This document shows, in pieces, positions 53,357-60,077 of a DNA stretch of 64,000 nucleotides (positions are counted from its first letter, which is position 1; the number at the start of each line of letters is the position of its first letter). The stretch is from contig NZ_CP069526.1 in NCBI RefSeq assembly GCF_016889705.1, forward strand, positions 7,637,001 to 7,701,000. The letters run 5' to 3'. Both the position numbers and the translations under genes were made by a program. The notes under the pieces were generated by a model, which saw only the letters and a list, made by a program, of their open reading frames with translations, was not told where the DNA came from and did no database searches. The stretch comes from Amycolatopsis sp. FDAARGOS 1241. Its GTDB lineage: Bacteria > Actinomycetota > Actinomycetes > Mycobacteriales > Pseudonocardiaceae.

Positions 53357-53917
53357 TCAGGCGCCGTAGCGGAGGCCGTCCAGCAGCAGGTCCAGCAGCC
53401 GCCCGGCCTGGGCGCGCTGCGACGGCGCACCGGCAGCAAGGGCGATCCCGCTGAGCCCGATCAGGACGTCGTCCACGAGCACGTCGGCGCGCAGCGCCCC
53501 CGCGGCGGTCAGCGGTTCGAGGAGCTTCCCGATCGTCGAGTTCAGCCGGTCGCGGCTGTGCGCGTACGGGTCGCCGCCTGACGCGATCACGGCGCGCAGG
53601 GCGTCGGACATGCCGATCTTCGTGGTCATGTAATCCACGAATCGGTCCATCCACGTGCGCAGCGCCTGTTCCGGGGGGAGCTCCTCCAGCAGCACCGGAC
53701 CGGCGTCGCACAGCTGGTCCAGCTCGTTGCGGTACGCCGCCTCGATCAGCGACTCCCGCGTCGGGAAATGCCGGTAGAGCGTGCCGATGCCGACCCCGGC
53801 GTCTTTCGCGATCGCGTCGAGCGTGGCGCCGAGGCCCTTCTCGGAGAACAGCCGGACCGCGGATGTGAGCAGGAGGTCGCGGTTGCGCCGCGCGTCGGCG
53901 CGCAGTGGCTTCGTCAC
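53357..53917 (-). CDS. TetR-family regulator
   Basis: 186 residues from GTG 53917, with AGGTGA 8 nt upstream. HTH: LTSAVRLFSEKGLGATLDAI, AKDAGVGIGTLYRHFPTRES. C-terminal LYRHFPTRESLIEAAYRNEL onward belongs to the SbtR-like group. Divergent from an SDR gene with two palindromic sites between them. Confidence 0.92.
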   Translation of the reverse strand: MTKPLRADARRNRDLLLTSAVRLFSEKGLGATLDAIAKDAGVGIGTLYRHFPTRESLIEAAYRNELDQLCDAGPVLLEELPPEQALRTWMDRFVDYMTTKIGMSDALRAVIASGGDPYAHSRDRLNSTIGKLLEPLTAAGALRADVLVDDVLIGLSGIALAAGAPSQRAQAGRLLDLLLDGLRYGA

Positions 53918-53971
53918 GTCGTCATCACCTCGTACCCCTTCCGGCTGGCCCCACTCAAGCATACTTGCAAT

Positions 53972-54016
53972 CGGAGGGTCCTCCGGTTAATGTCGAGCCA
54001 ACCGGAGGATTCTCCG
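53972..54016. promoter_or_regulatory. tandem palindromic operators between TetR and SDR genes
   Basis: CGGAGGGTCCTCCG (53972-53985, 6-bp arms) and CGGAGGATTCTCCG (54003-54016, 5-bp arms) share the CGGAG/CTCCG arms and lie 31 bp apart centre to centre (three helical turns). Probable sites for the divergent TetR protein. Confidence 0.7.
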
Positions 54017-54040
54017 CAAAGCCTTAAGGAGAGGACCGCC

Positions 54041-54961
54041 ATGCGCATCACCACCCCGTTCACCCGGGAATCCACCGCCGCCGACATCGTCGCGGGCGTC
54101 GACCTCTCCGGCCGCCGCGCCATCGTCACCGGAGGAGCGTCCGGGATCGGCGTCGAGACCGCCCGCGCGCTGGCGCGGGCCGGCGCGGAAGTCACGCTCG
54201 CCGTCCGCAACACCGAAGCCGGTCACCGCACGGCCGCGGACCTCAGCGCGACGACCGGCAACGAGGCGATCGACGTCCGGCACCTCGAACTCGCCGACCG
54301 CGATTCCGTCGCCAAGTTCGCGAGCGACTGGCAGGGCCCGCTGCACATCCTCGTGAACAACGCCGGCGTAATGGCCGAACCGCTCACCCGGACGCGCGAG
54401 GGCTGGGAGCACCAGTTCGCCACCAACCACCTCGGCCACTTCGGCCTCGCCGTCGGCCTCCACGACGCGCTCGAACGAGCCGGCGACGCGCGCGTGGTGT
54501 CCGTCAGCTCCAGCGCCCACCTGCGATCGGGCGTCGTGTTCGACGACATCCACTTCGAGCGCCGCGAGTACGAGCCGTGGTCCGCCTACGGCCAGAGCAA
54601 AACCGCGAACGTGCTCTTCGCAGTCGAGGCCACCCGGCGCTGGGCCGCCGACGGCATCACCGTCAACGCGCTCATGCCCGGCGGCATCCGCACCGCGCTG
54701 CAGCGCCACCACGAGGGCAACGCCGAGTTCGAAGCCGTGGCCAAGGATTTCGCCTGGAAGACGCCGGAGCAGGGCGCGGCGACGTCGGTGCTGCTCGCCG
54801 CGTCTCCCCTGCTGACGGGTGTCAGCGGCCGCTACTTCGAGGACTGCGACGAGGCCGCGCCGAACGTGCCGCCGGCGCGCGACGGGGTCGCTGCCCACGC
54901 ACTCGACCCCGCGGCGGCGGCGCTGCTGTGGGAGGTGTCGCTGGAGCTGCTCGCCCGCTGA
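54041..54961 (+). CDS. SDR family oxidoreductase (WW-domain oxidoreductase/retinol dehydrogenase-like)
   Basis: 306 residues. AIVTGGASGIGVETARALAR, ILVNNAGVMAEPL, VVSVSSSAHLRSG and YGQSKTANVLFAVE supply cofactor and Ser-Tyr-Lys motifs. NALMPGGIRTALQRHH follows. This longer SDR group acts on various lipophilic alcohols or ketones. RBS AAGGAGAGG. Repressed presumably by the divergent TetR. Confidence 0.92.
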   Translation: MRITTPFTRESTAADIVAGVDLSGRRAIVTGGASGIGVETARALARAGAEVTLAVRNTEAGHRTAADLSATTGNEAIDVRHLELADRDSVAKFASDWQGPLHILVNNAGVMAEPLTRTREGWEHQFATNHLGHFGLAVGLHDALERAGDARVVSVSSSAHLRSGVVFDDIHFERREYEPWSAYGQSKTANVLFAVEATRRWAADGITVNALMPGGIRTALQRHHEGNAEFEAVAKDFAWKTPEQGAATSVLLAASPLLTGVSGRYFEDCDEAAPNVPPARDGVAAHALDPAAAALLWEVSLELLAR

Positions 54962-55043
54962 TCCGACGGACGTCGTGCGCTGCTCGGGTTCGTTGTGCCC
55001 GATCGGCGTGCGGCAGCGGGCGGTGTCCGCTTAGGGTCGTTCC

Positions 55044-55685
55044 GTGCGGCTCGTGCTGTTCGACCTCGACGACACCCTCGTCGACCGCGCGGAGGGATTC
55101 CGGCGGTGGGCCTGGGAGTTCTGCGCGGAGCACCGGCTGACGGCCGACGACGCGGCGTGGCTCACTGCGGCCGACGAAGACGGGCACGCACCTCGCGAGG
55201 CGTTCTTCCAAGCCGTGCGCGACCGCTTCACGTTGAAGGACACAGTGGCCGAGCTCCTCGAGTTCTACCGCCGGCGGCACCCGGTGCTGATCCCCGCCGC
55301 GCCCGGCGTGCTCACGGGCCTGCCGCGCCTGCGCGCCGCGGGCTGGCGCATCGGCGTGGTGACCAACGGCAACGCCGAGCAGCAGCTCGCGATCCTGCTG
55401 CACACCGACGTCGCCGGACTCGTCGACGGCTGGGCGATCTCGGGGCACGAAGGCGTCGGCAAACCGGACCGGCGGCTGTTCGAGATCGCGGCGGAACGGT
55501 GCCAGGCACCGCTGGCCGATGGCTGGATGGTCGGCGACGGCGCGCGCGCCGACATCGCGGGCGGCCGGGCCGCCGGCCTGCGCACGGTGTGGGTCGACCG
55601 CGGGCGCGTGTGGAGCGGCGACGAGAAAGCCCCGGACCACGTCGTCGCCGACGCGGCCGGGGCCATCGAACTCCTGCTGGAGTGA
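55044..55685 (+). CDS. HAD-family hydrolase (phosphatase-like)
   Basis: 213 residues from GTG 55044. Motif I VLFDLDDTLVD, motif II VVTNGN, motif III GKPDRRLF, motif IV MVGDGARADIAGG. Complete HAD active site with an alpha-helical cap; small-molecule phosphatase of unknown substrate. The stop is 4 bp from the convergent kinase stop. Confidence 0.92.
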   Translation: MRLVLFDLDDTLVDRAEGFRRWAWEFCAEHRLTADDAAWLTAADEDGHAPREAFFQAVRDRFTLKDTVAELLEFYRRRHPVLIPAAPGVLTGLPRLRAAGWRIGVVTNGNAEQQLAILLHTDVAGLVDGWAISGHEGVGKPDRRLFEIAAERCQAPLADGWMVGDGARADIAGGRAAGLRTVWVDRGRVWSGDEKAPDHVVADAAGAIELLLE

Positions 55686-55689
55686 GGGG

Positions 55690-57216
55690 TCAGGTCCCTT
55701 CGCGAGCGATCTTCCAGGCACCGTTCTCGTTGACCATGGTGTAGGTGTGGTGCTCGTCGGAACGCACACCGGACTTCTTTACGTAGTGCACCGTGGCGCT
55801 CACCTGGTTCGCGCCGACCTGTTTCACGTCGCTGACGCTCACACTGGCGATTTCGCCCCAGAACGAGTCATAGCTCGCGCGACTTTGGGTGCTGCCGTGC
55901 GACTCGAACGAACTGGCCAGCATCGAGTAGCCGGCGTCCAGGTTGCCCGGCAGCAACCCGAAGTACTGCTGCACGGCCGCTTCCATGCTCTCCGCCGGGT
56001 TCGCGGCGCTGCTTGGCGTCGGCGGCGCGCTGCTGGACGAAGACGGCGTGCTCGGCGGCGGTGGCGTCTGCGAGTTCGTGGTGGTCGGCGGCGCCGTGGT
56101 GCTGGGAGCCGAGGAGTTCACGACGGGGGCGGGCGCGCCGCCGTTCGCGGTGGGCGACGGGCTGTCGTTGCGGGTGAGCAGCACGATGACCACGACGACG
56201 AGCACCACGACCACCGCGCCGGCGCCGGCGAGGATCATCGGGCGCCGTCTTCGGTCGACGGGGGCCGGGGCTGGGGTCGTCGGCGTGGCGGCGGGAGCGG
56301 CCGCGGGCGCGGCGGCCGGGACCGGAGCGGGCACCGTCAGGGGAACGGGCACCGACGCGACAGGCGTGGCGTGGCCGTCGAGCTCGCGCAGCTCGGTGAG
56401 CACCTCGGCCATGGAGGGCCGGTCGTCGGGCTTGAGCTCGAGCAGCTTGAGCAGCAGCGGTTCGAGCCTGCCGGCCTGCTTCGGCGGGTTGATCGAACCG
56501 CTGGACACGCGGTACAGCAAGGCGATCGCGTTGTCGGCCGTGCCGAAGGGCGGCTCGCCCTCCACCGCCATGTACAGCGTGGCGCCGAGGGCGAAGACGT
56601 CGGAGGCGAACGTCGCTTCCTCGCCGCGCGCGACCTCGGGCGCGAGGAACGCGGGCGTGCCGGAGATCTCGCCGGTGGCGGTCAGCGTGACGTCGCCGAC
56701 CGCGCGGGAGATGCCGAAGTCCGTGACTTTGACGGTGCCGTCTTCGCCGAGCAGGACGTTGCCGGGCTTGACGTCGCGGTGCACGATGCCGGCGCGGTGC
56801 GCGGCGGCCAGCACACCGGCGAGCTGCACGGCGATGGGGATGACCTCGTCGACGGACAGGGGGCCGTCGTCGTGCAGCTTCGCGGAAAGGCTGCGCGACG
56901 GCAGGTACTCCATGATCAGCCACGGCCGGTCTTCGTACTCGACCACGTTGAACACGGAGATGGCGTTGGGGTGCTGCAGGCGCGCGGCGATGCGGGCCTC
57001 GCGCATGGCGCGGCTCTTGGCCTCGTCGAGCTTTTCCTCGCCCTGGTTCACGGGCATGAGGAGTTCTTTAACCGCGACGACGCGGCCGAGGATCTTGTCC
57101 TCACCGCGCCAGACCATGCCCATGGCGCCGCTGCCGATGAGCTCGACGAGCTGGTAGCGACCGGCGATCTGCCGGCTCTCCTCGGTCAACGAAAAACCCC
57201 TCGGTACGACGTTCAC
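55690..57216 (-). CDS. membrane Ser/Thr protein kinase with extracellular domain
   Basis: 508 residues. Kinase domain about 20-285: ELIGSGAMGMVWRG, VAVKELL, HRDVKPGNVLL, VTDFGISRA, GTPAFLAPEV, SDVFALGATLYMAVEGEPPF. An Ala/Pro linker, a single helix near residues 332-352 (AGAGAVVVVLVVVVIVLL), a Thr/Ser/Pro-rich stalk and an extracellular domain (MEAAVQQYFGLLPGNLDAGY to NENGAWKIAREGT) of NTF2-like appearance follow. PknB-type transmembrane sensor kinase. GTG 57216 lacks a clear ribosome-binding site. Confidence 0.94.
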   Translation of the reverse strand: MNVVPRGFSLTEESRQIAGRYQLVELIGSGAMGMVWRGEDKILGRVVAVKELLMPVNQGEEKLDEAKSRAMREARIAARLQHPNAISVFNVVEYEDRPWLIMEYLPSRSLSAKLHDDGPLSVDEVIPIAVQLAGVLAAAHRAGIVHRDVKPGNVLLGEDGTVKVTDFGISRAVGDVTLTATGEISGTPAFLAPEVARGEEATFASDVFALGATLYMAVEGEPPFGTADNAIALLYRVSSGSINPPKQAGRLEPLLLKLLELKPDDRPSMAEVLTELRELDGHATPVASVPVPLTVPAPVPAAAPAAAPAATPTTPAPAPVDRRRRPMILAGAGAVVVVLVVVVIVLLTRNDSPSPTANGGAPAPVVNSSAPSTTAPPTTTNSQTPPPPSTPSSSSSAPPTPSSAANPAESMEAAVQQYFGLLPGNLDAGYSMLASSFESHGSTQSRASYDSFWGEIASVSVSDVKQVGANQVSATVHYVKKSGVRSDEHHTYTMVNENGAWKIAREGT

Positions 57217-57322
57217 GGACGGCGATCGCCAAGTTTTTCACGGCGCTCACCCGAGTGTCCCGACGACCCTCCGGTGGGGGTGGGGTTTGCTCCGTGTGGC
57301 TGAGCCGGGACACTCTGATCAC

Positions 57323-58555
57323 ATGAGCGCCCGCGCCCCCTCGTTCCGGAACGTGTTCGGCGTGGCGGAATTCCGGTCTCTGTGGCTCGCGCACGTGCTG
57401 TCGGTCGCCGGTGATCAACTGGCCCGGGTCGCGCTCACAGTGCTCGTGTTCGACCGTACCGAATCCGCGGGCTGGGCGGCGCTCACGTACGCGTTGACCT
57501 ACCTGCCCGACCTCTTCGGCGGTGCGCTCGGCGGTCTCGCCGACCGCTTCCCGCGCCGGGCCGTGCTCGTGGTGGCCGACGTGCTGCGCGCGGTGCTCGT
57601 GGCCGTGATGGCGATCCCGGGGCTGCCATGGCCGGCGGCCGCGGCGCTGCTCGTGGTGGTCCAGCTGGCGGCGGGGCCGTTCCAGTCGGCGCGGCAGGCT
57701 GTGCTGCCGGACATCCTCGGGCCGGACCGGCTGCCCGTCGGCCAGGCCGCGCTGTCCTCGACGTACCAGGCGGCGCTCGTGATCGGCTTCGGCGCCGGGG
57801 CTGCGGTGGTCGCGTGGCTCGGGGTCGCGGGTGCGCTGTGGGTCGACGCGGTGACGTTCGCCGTGTCGGCGCTCGCGCTGCGCTGGGGGCTGCGGCCGCA
57901 CCCGGTAGACGTCGTCGCCGAGCGGAAACCCCAGTGGGCGACGCTCGTCGCGGGCTGCCGCCTCGTCGCGCGGGACCGGCGGCTGCGGTCACTGCTGGCG
58001 ATCGCGTGCTGCTGCGGGTTCTACGTGGTGCCCGAGGGCCTGGCCGTCCCGATCGCCGCGCAGCTCGGCGGCACGGGGGTGCTGCCGTGGCTGCTGATCG
58101 CCAACCCGATCGGCACGCTCGTCGGCGCCGTGCTGCTTAGCCGGCTGCCGCGCGTGCGCCAGGCACGGCTGCTGGGCCCGCTCGCGGTCGCGACCAGCCT
58201 CGTGCTGCTGCCCACGGGATGGACGCCCGGCGTAGCGGTCACCGTGGTGCTCTGGACCATCTCGGGCGCGCTGTCGGCGCACGACCTGATCACACAGGTC
58301 CAGTACAGCCTCGCCGCCCCGCCCGAGCAGCGCGGCCAGGTGATCGGCGTCGCGATCGCCGCACTGCGCGCTTCGCAGGGCTTGGCCATCGCGGCCGCCG
58401 GGGCGCTGGCCCAGGTGCTCGCGCCCACCACCGTGGTCGCCGTCGCGGCCGCCACCGGCGCGACGGTCGCCGCCCTCGCCGCCACGGCCTGGACCCGAGC
58501 GGCCTGGCCTCGCCGAAGCCCCCTCGACGAGGCCACACCACCGGCGGCGCCCTGA
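57323..58555 (+). CDS. MFS transporter, EntS-like exporter group
   Basis: 410 residues. VFGVAEFRSLWLAHVLSVAG, DQLARVALTVLVFDRT, ALTYLPDLFGGALGGLADRF, PRRAVLVVADVLRAVLVAVM and PFQSARQAVLPDILGPDRLP match the MFS-3/EntS-like exporters of siderophores and small metabolites. ATG 57323 fits the family start. It is convergent with the mini-ORF array, whose last stop lies 46 bp beyond its own. Possible but unproven exporter for the array's peptides. Confidence 0.9.
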   Translation: MSARAPSFRNVFGVAEFRSLWLAHVLSVAGDQLARVALTVLVFDRTESAGWAALTYALTYLPDLFGGALGGLADRFPRRAVLVVADVLRAVLVAVMAIPGLPWPAAAALLVVVQLAAGPFQSARQAVLPDILGPDRLPVGQAALSSTYQAALVIGFGAGAAVVAWLGVAGALWVDAVTFAVSALALRWGLRPHPVDVVAERKPQWATLVAGCRLVARDRRLRSLLAIACCCGFYVVPEGLAVPIAAQLGGTGVLPWLLIANPIGTLVGAVLLSRLPRVRQARLLGPLAVATSLVLLPTGWTPGVAVTVVLWTISGALSAHDLITQVQYSLAAPPEQRGQVIGVAIAALRASQGLAIAAAGALAQVLAPTTVVAVAAATGATVAALAATAWTRAAWPRRSPLDEATPPAAP

Positions 58556-58600
58556 CCGCCACGCCGCGGCTGGTGACCGGCGGGGCCCTGTCGCGGGCAG

Positions 58601-58627
58601 TCAGCTGATCCAGTTGTTGTCACGCAT
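58601..58627 (-). CDS. mini-ORF 15, MRDNNWIS
   Basis: ATG start, GAGGGGG 8 nt upstream; last unit of the array, tail Ile-Ser. Its stop lies 46 bp from the convergent MFS stop; no clear terminator is seen between them. Confidence 0.78.
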   Translation of the reverse strand: MRDNNWIS

Positions 58628-58665
58628 GCCTTTCACCCCCTCGAAGGGCTTTTCGCCGGGTTCGG

Positions 58666-58692
58666 TCAGCAAGTCCAGTTGTTGTCACGCAC
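58666..58692 (-). CDS. mini-ORF 14, MRDNNWTC
   Basis: GTG start, GAGAGGAG 7 nt upstream; tail Thr-Cys. Confidence 0.8.
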   Translation of the reverse strand: MRDNNWTC

Positions 58693-58740
58693 GGGGTCGC
58701 TCCTCTCGGGTCGTCGGGGCCAGACGGGCGGGGTGCGGGC

Positions 58741-58767
58741 TCAGCGAGTCCAGTTGTTGTCACACAC
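58741..58767 (-). CDS. mini-ORF 13, MCDNNWTR
   Basis: GTG start, GAGAGGAG 7 nt upstream; Cys at position 2. Confidence 0.8.
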   Translation of the reverse strand: MCDNNWTR

Positions 58768-58807
58768 CGGCTCACTCCTCTCAGGTCACGTGGCGAGTTG
58801 GTCGGGT

Positions 58808-58834
58808 TCAGCAGGTCCAGTTGTTGTCGCGCAT
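58808..58834 (-). CDS. mini-ORF 12, MRDNNWTC
   Basis: ATG start, GAGAGGAG 7 nt upstream; tail Thr-Cys. Confidence 0.8.
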   Translation of the reverse strand: MRDNNWTC

Positions 58835-58874
58835 CCGTTCGCTCCTCTCGGGTCACCTGACTGGTTGGCCGGGT

Positions 58875-58895
58875 TCACCAGTTGTTGTCACGTAT
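58875..58895 (-). pseudogene. mini-ORF 11, RDNNW with ATA in place of the start codon
   Basis: All parts are kept (GAGAGGAG 7 nt upstream, CGT GAC AAC AAC TGG TGA), but the start position reads ATA. Either an inactivated unit or use of a rare start; six codons. Confidence 0.6.
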
Positions 58896-58940
58896 CCGTT
58901 CACTCCTCTCGGGTCACGTAGGTAGCCGGTCGGGTCGAGC

Positions 58941-58967
58941 TCAGCGGGTCCAGTTGTTGTCGCGCAT
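58941..58967 (-). CDS. mini-ORF 10, MRDNNWTR
   Basis: ATG start, GAGAGGAG 7 nt upstream; eight residues. Confidence 0.8.
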   Translation of the reverse strand: MRDNNWTR

Positions 58968-59012
58968 CCGTTCGCTCCTCTCGGGTCACGTAGGTGGCCG
59001 GTCGGGTCGAGC

Positions 59013-59039
59013 TCAGCGGGTCCAGTTGTTGTCACGCAT
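59013..59039 (-). CDS. mini-ORF 9, MRDNNWTR
   Basis: ATG start, GGAGG 9 nt upstream (no GAGAG prefix in this unit); eight residues. Confidence 0.8.
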   Translation of the reverse strand: MRDNNWTR

Positions 59040-59085
59040 GCGCTTGCACCTCCGGATTCATCGGGCCACAGGGGCGGGGTCGGGC

Positions 59086-59112
59086 TCAGCGAGGCCAGGT
59101 GTTGTCACACAC
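59086..59112 (-). CDS. mini-ORF 8, MCDNTWPR
   Basis: GTG start, GAGAGG 7 nt upstream. The most divergent peptide: Cys at 2, Thr for the second Asn, Pro in the tail. Confidence 0.72.
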   Translation of the reverse strand: MCDNTWPR

Positions 59113-59152
59113 CGGCTCACCTCTCCCAGGTCGTGGTGGTCTGCCGGTCAAG

Positions 59153-59179
59153 TCAGCGGGTCCAGTTGTTGTCGCGCAC
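59153..59179 (-). CDS. mini-ORF 7, MRDNNWTR
   Basis: GTG start, GAGAGGAG 9 nt upstream; eight residues. Confidence 0.8.
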   Translation of the reverse strand: MRDNNWTR

Positions 59180-59224
59180 CGGTTCGCGCTCCTCTCGGTT
59201 CGGCAAGTCGTTGACGGCGCGGGT

Positions 59225-59251
59225 TCAGCGGGACCAGTTGTTGTCGCGCAC
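59225..59251 (-). CDS. mini-ORF 6, MRDNNWSR
   Basis: GTG start, GAGAGAGG 7 nt upstream; eight residues, Ser in the tail. Confidence 0.8.
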   Translation of the reverse strand: MRDNNWSR

Positions 59252-59295
59252 AGCCGGGCCTCTCTCGCGCCGTGGGGCGTCTCGGTCGCTTTCAC

Positions 59296-59316
59296 TCACC
59301 AGTTGTTGTCCTGCAT
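59296..59316 (-). CDS. mini-ORF 5, MQDNNW
   Basis: ATG start, GAGAGGAG 9 nt upstream; six residues, same peptide as unit 2. Confidence 0.8.
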   Translation of the reverse strand: MQDNNW

Positions 59317-59373
59317 GGCGGAAAACTCCTCTCAGTCACTGGGATTGGAACCACTGCGAGCTCCAGGGCCGGC

Positions 59374-59394
59374 TCACCAGTTGTTGTCGCGCAT
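59374..59394 (-). CDS. mini-ORF 4, MRDNNW
   Basis: ATG start, GAGAGGAG 7 nt upstream; six residues. Confidence 0.8.
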   Translation of the reverse strand: MRDNNW

Positions 59395-59438
59395 GCGCTC
59401 GCTCCTCTCGGCTCGTCGCGGTGTCCGGGTCGACCGGG

Positions 59439-59465
59439 TCAGCGGGTCCAGTTGTTGTCGCGCAC
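59439..59465 (-). CDS. mini-ORF 3, MRDNNWTR
   Basis: GTG start, GAGAGGAGG 8 nt upstream. Eight residues with the Thr-Arg tail, the commonest form. Confidence 0.8.
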   Translation of the reverse strand: MRDNNWTR

Positions 59466-59547
59466 GTCAGCCACCTCCTCTCGGGCCGGACCGGGGCCGG
59501 GCCGGTAAGAATGCACGGTCACGCCAGGGATTGCCGACCGTCCTCGG

Positions 59548-59568
59548 TCACCAGTTGTTGTCCTGCAT
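59548..59568 (-). CDS. mini-ORF 2, MQDNNW
   Basis: ATG start, AGAGGAGG 8 nt upstream. Gln at position 2; six residues, TGA directly after Trp. Confidence 0.8.
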   Translation of the reverse strand: MQDNNW

Positions 59569-59656
59569 CGCAGAAACCTCCTCTCACTTCCCGAAACCGC
59601 CGAAACCGCCGAAACCGCTGGAGATCGCGAACCCCTGCCGCATCCAACGACCGGGC

Positions 59657-59677
59657 TCACCAGTTGTTGTTTCGCAC
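59657..59677 (-). CDS. mini-ORF 1, MRNNNW
   Basis: GTG start, GGGAGGAG 8 nt upstream. Only unit with Asn in place of Asp and with CGA for Arg. First transcribed unit; six residues. Confidence 0.75.
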   Translation of the reverse strand: MRNNNW

Positions 59678-59709
59678 AGCGGAAGCTCCTCCCGAGAGCA
59701 GGGAAAACC

Positions 59710-59726
59710 CTCGACCTCAGGTCGAG
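59710..59726 (-). promoter_or_regulatory. hairpin before the mini-ORF array
   Basis: CTCGACC/GGTCGAG (7-bp stem, 3-nt loop) followed on the minus strand by GGTTTTCCC, about 33 nt before the first mini-ORF start. It has the look of a short attenuator or terminator within the leader. A further inverted pair ACTGAC (59846-59851) and GTCAGT (59866-59871) lies upstream. The rest of 59727-60077 must hold divergent promoters and shows no gene. Confidence 0.4.
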
Positions 59727-60077
59727 CCGAAGGGTCCAGACCAATCCGGACCGATCACGCGACCTACCGCAAGAAACCCACCACCAGCCGTCGCAGACGG
59801 TCGCGGCCGGCGCGGCGACCGGGGGTTATGCAGCACTCGCACGTCACTGACCGTGGTTGCCGCACGTCAGTGGTGGTTACGCGGAGACCGCGGATTCCCA
59901 GGTCCACTGAGGAATCACGGCGGGCCACCGCTACACCCAGTGGTCACCTCCCCTCTGCACCGTCGGACGCTGGGCTGTCCGGGCGAAATTTCCCGGCCGA
60001 CTCCCAGACTCCGGACGACGGGCGGCACGCGGCGCGCCTCGTCGTTTACGGTAGAAGCCAACCGGGTGAGGTGAAGA

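Larger units (their letters stand above)
58601..59677 (-). repeat. array of 15 tandem mini-ORFs encoding DNNW peptides
   Basis: Fifteen copies of a short block, spaced 61-109 bp (mostly 65-78), on the minus strand. Fourteen blocks consist of a Shine-Dalgarno (typically GAGAGGAG), a 7-9 nt spacer, ATG or GTG, then Arg/Gln/Cys, Asp (Asn once), Asn, Asn (Thr once), Trp, and either TGA at once or two more codons and TGA. One unit has the same layout with ATA in the start position. Arg is CGT, CGC or CGA and Thr is ACC or ACT in different units. DNA between blocks is poorly conserved. No gene follows on the same strand. Individual frames are listed below in transcription order. Confidence 0.9.

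Noticed and set aside
58601..59677. Leader peptides for tryptophan attenuation
   Set aside because: There is no downstream gene on the same strand, the array has fifteen copies, and no antiterminator structures follow each stop.
58601..59720. CRISPR array in the repeated block
   Set aside because: The repeated part is an SD-start-peptide-stop unit with codon-level variation and imperfect identity. Spacing is irregular (61-109 bp), spacers resemble one another, and no cas genes are present.
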